Below are positions 12,653 to 12,926 of a stretch of 12,926 bases of DNA, one piece after another. Below the pieces are notes generated by a model. The model did no database searches, was not told the origin of the DNA, and saw nothing but the letters and a program-made list of their open reading frames with translations. Location of the stretch: NCBI GenBank assembly GCA_049641805.1, contig JBARNX010000032.1, positions 1 through 12,926 on the forward strand. Direction: 5' to 3'. The position numbers and the translations under genes were made by a program. Position 1 is the stretch's first letter; each line of letters starts with the position of its first letter. The DNA is from UBA5738 sp049641805. GTDB taxonomy: Bacteria > Patescibacteriota > Minisyncoccia > Minisyncoccales > UBA5738.

Positions 12653-12926
12653 ATGACAAATAAAATTGACCGGTTCGTTTATTGGGCGCCGCGGGTTTTG
12701 GCGGTTTGTTTTGTTGCGTTTTTGGCTCTGTTTTCTTTGGATGTTTTTGAGTCGGGCAAGAGCGCGGCGGAAATCGCGACAGGATTATTTGTGCACAATG
12801 TTCCGGTGTTGTTATTAGCCGCGGTCGTGGCGATCTCGTGGAAGCGCGAGATTGTGGGCGGGATTACATTTATTCTGGCCGGAATATTTTATATCATGAT
12901 GGTGATGGCGGGAGCGTTAAAGAATG
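12653..12926 (+). CDS. Small membrane protein (DUF7670-like), 3' truncated by window end
   Basis: A frame opens at ATG 12653 and runs 91 codons without a stop to the window end. The translation starts MTNKIDRFVYWAPRVLAVCF. At least three hydrophobic helices follow: about residues 12-30 (VLAVCFVAFLALFSL), 48-60 (NVPVLLLAAVVAI) and 68-87 (GGITFILAGIFYIMMVMAG). The pattern WxPRxLAxxFxxFLxLFxLDVF followed by a His in the second helix resembles the small DUF7670 membrane proteins common in environmental and CPR genomes. I recognise this by pattern only. It starts 27 bases after the desulfoferrodoxin terminator. Its function is unknown. Confidence 0.75.
   Translation, partial: MTNKIDRFVYWAPRVLAVCFVAFLALFSLDVFESGKSAAEIATGLFVHNVPVLLLAAVVAISWKREIVGGITFILAGIFYIMMVMAGALKN

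Overview
The window looks like a piece of a small, AT-leaning genome of the candidate phyla radiation (Patescibacteria/Parcubacteria type). The reasons are indirect: almost no Shine-Dalgarno sequences before the predicted starts, AT-rich intergenic DNA built from simple words such as TTTTGAT and TTTTTAATTT, compact gene pairs, and a gene set of a slipin, RecG, an AAA_14/DUF4143 ATPase, a multi-pass glycosyltransferase, Fic, a desulfoferrodoxin and a small membrane protein. No ribosomal or marker gene is present, so this assignment is inference. The standard code fits: UGA, UAA and UAG all end genes, and no long frame needs UGA read as an amino acid.

Layout. Positions 1-1834 are a nearly complete group II intron on the minus strand, with its reverse transcriptase/maturase. 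Its 5' end lies directly after the rho-independent terminator of the next gene, a minus-strand slipin (SPFH) gene. This is the typical target of class C (IIC) introns. A divergent intergenic region with a long inverted repeat separates the slipin from recG (plus strand). After recG comes an AAA_14/DUF4143 ATPase gene, whose promoter lies among palindromes that look like operators.

The next block is on the minus strand. Read 5' to 3', it holds Fic, an HD-domain hydrolase, a TPR protein (the last two 1 base apart), tRNA-Glu(UUC), a membrane glycosyltransferase (GT), and a HEAT-like protein of unknown function. Directly behind the HEAT-like gene lies a diverged 28-codon copy of the 3' end of the GT gene. 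The right edge is on the plus strand: a two-domain desulfoferrodoxin (superoxide reductase), its terminator, and the start of a small membrane protein cut by the window end.

How the parts relate. HD and TPR are a translationally tight pair. The GT/HEAT/GT-tail arrangement suggests a second GT gene that lost all but its tail, or an insertion bounded by a duplicated GT 3' end, with a HEAT-like gene now in its place. The Fic protein carries its own N-terminal inhibitory motif and needs no separate antitoxin. No phage, CRISPR array or multi-gene defence system is visible. The items most worth a second look are the GT-tail/HEAT module with its 16-bp inverted repeat, the palindromes around the ATPase promoter, and a REP-like palindrome that is translated inside Fic.
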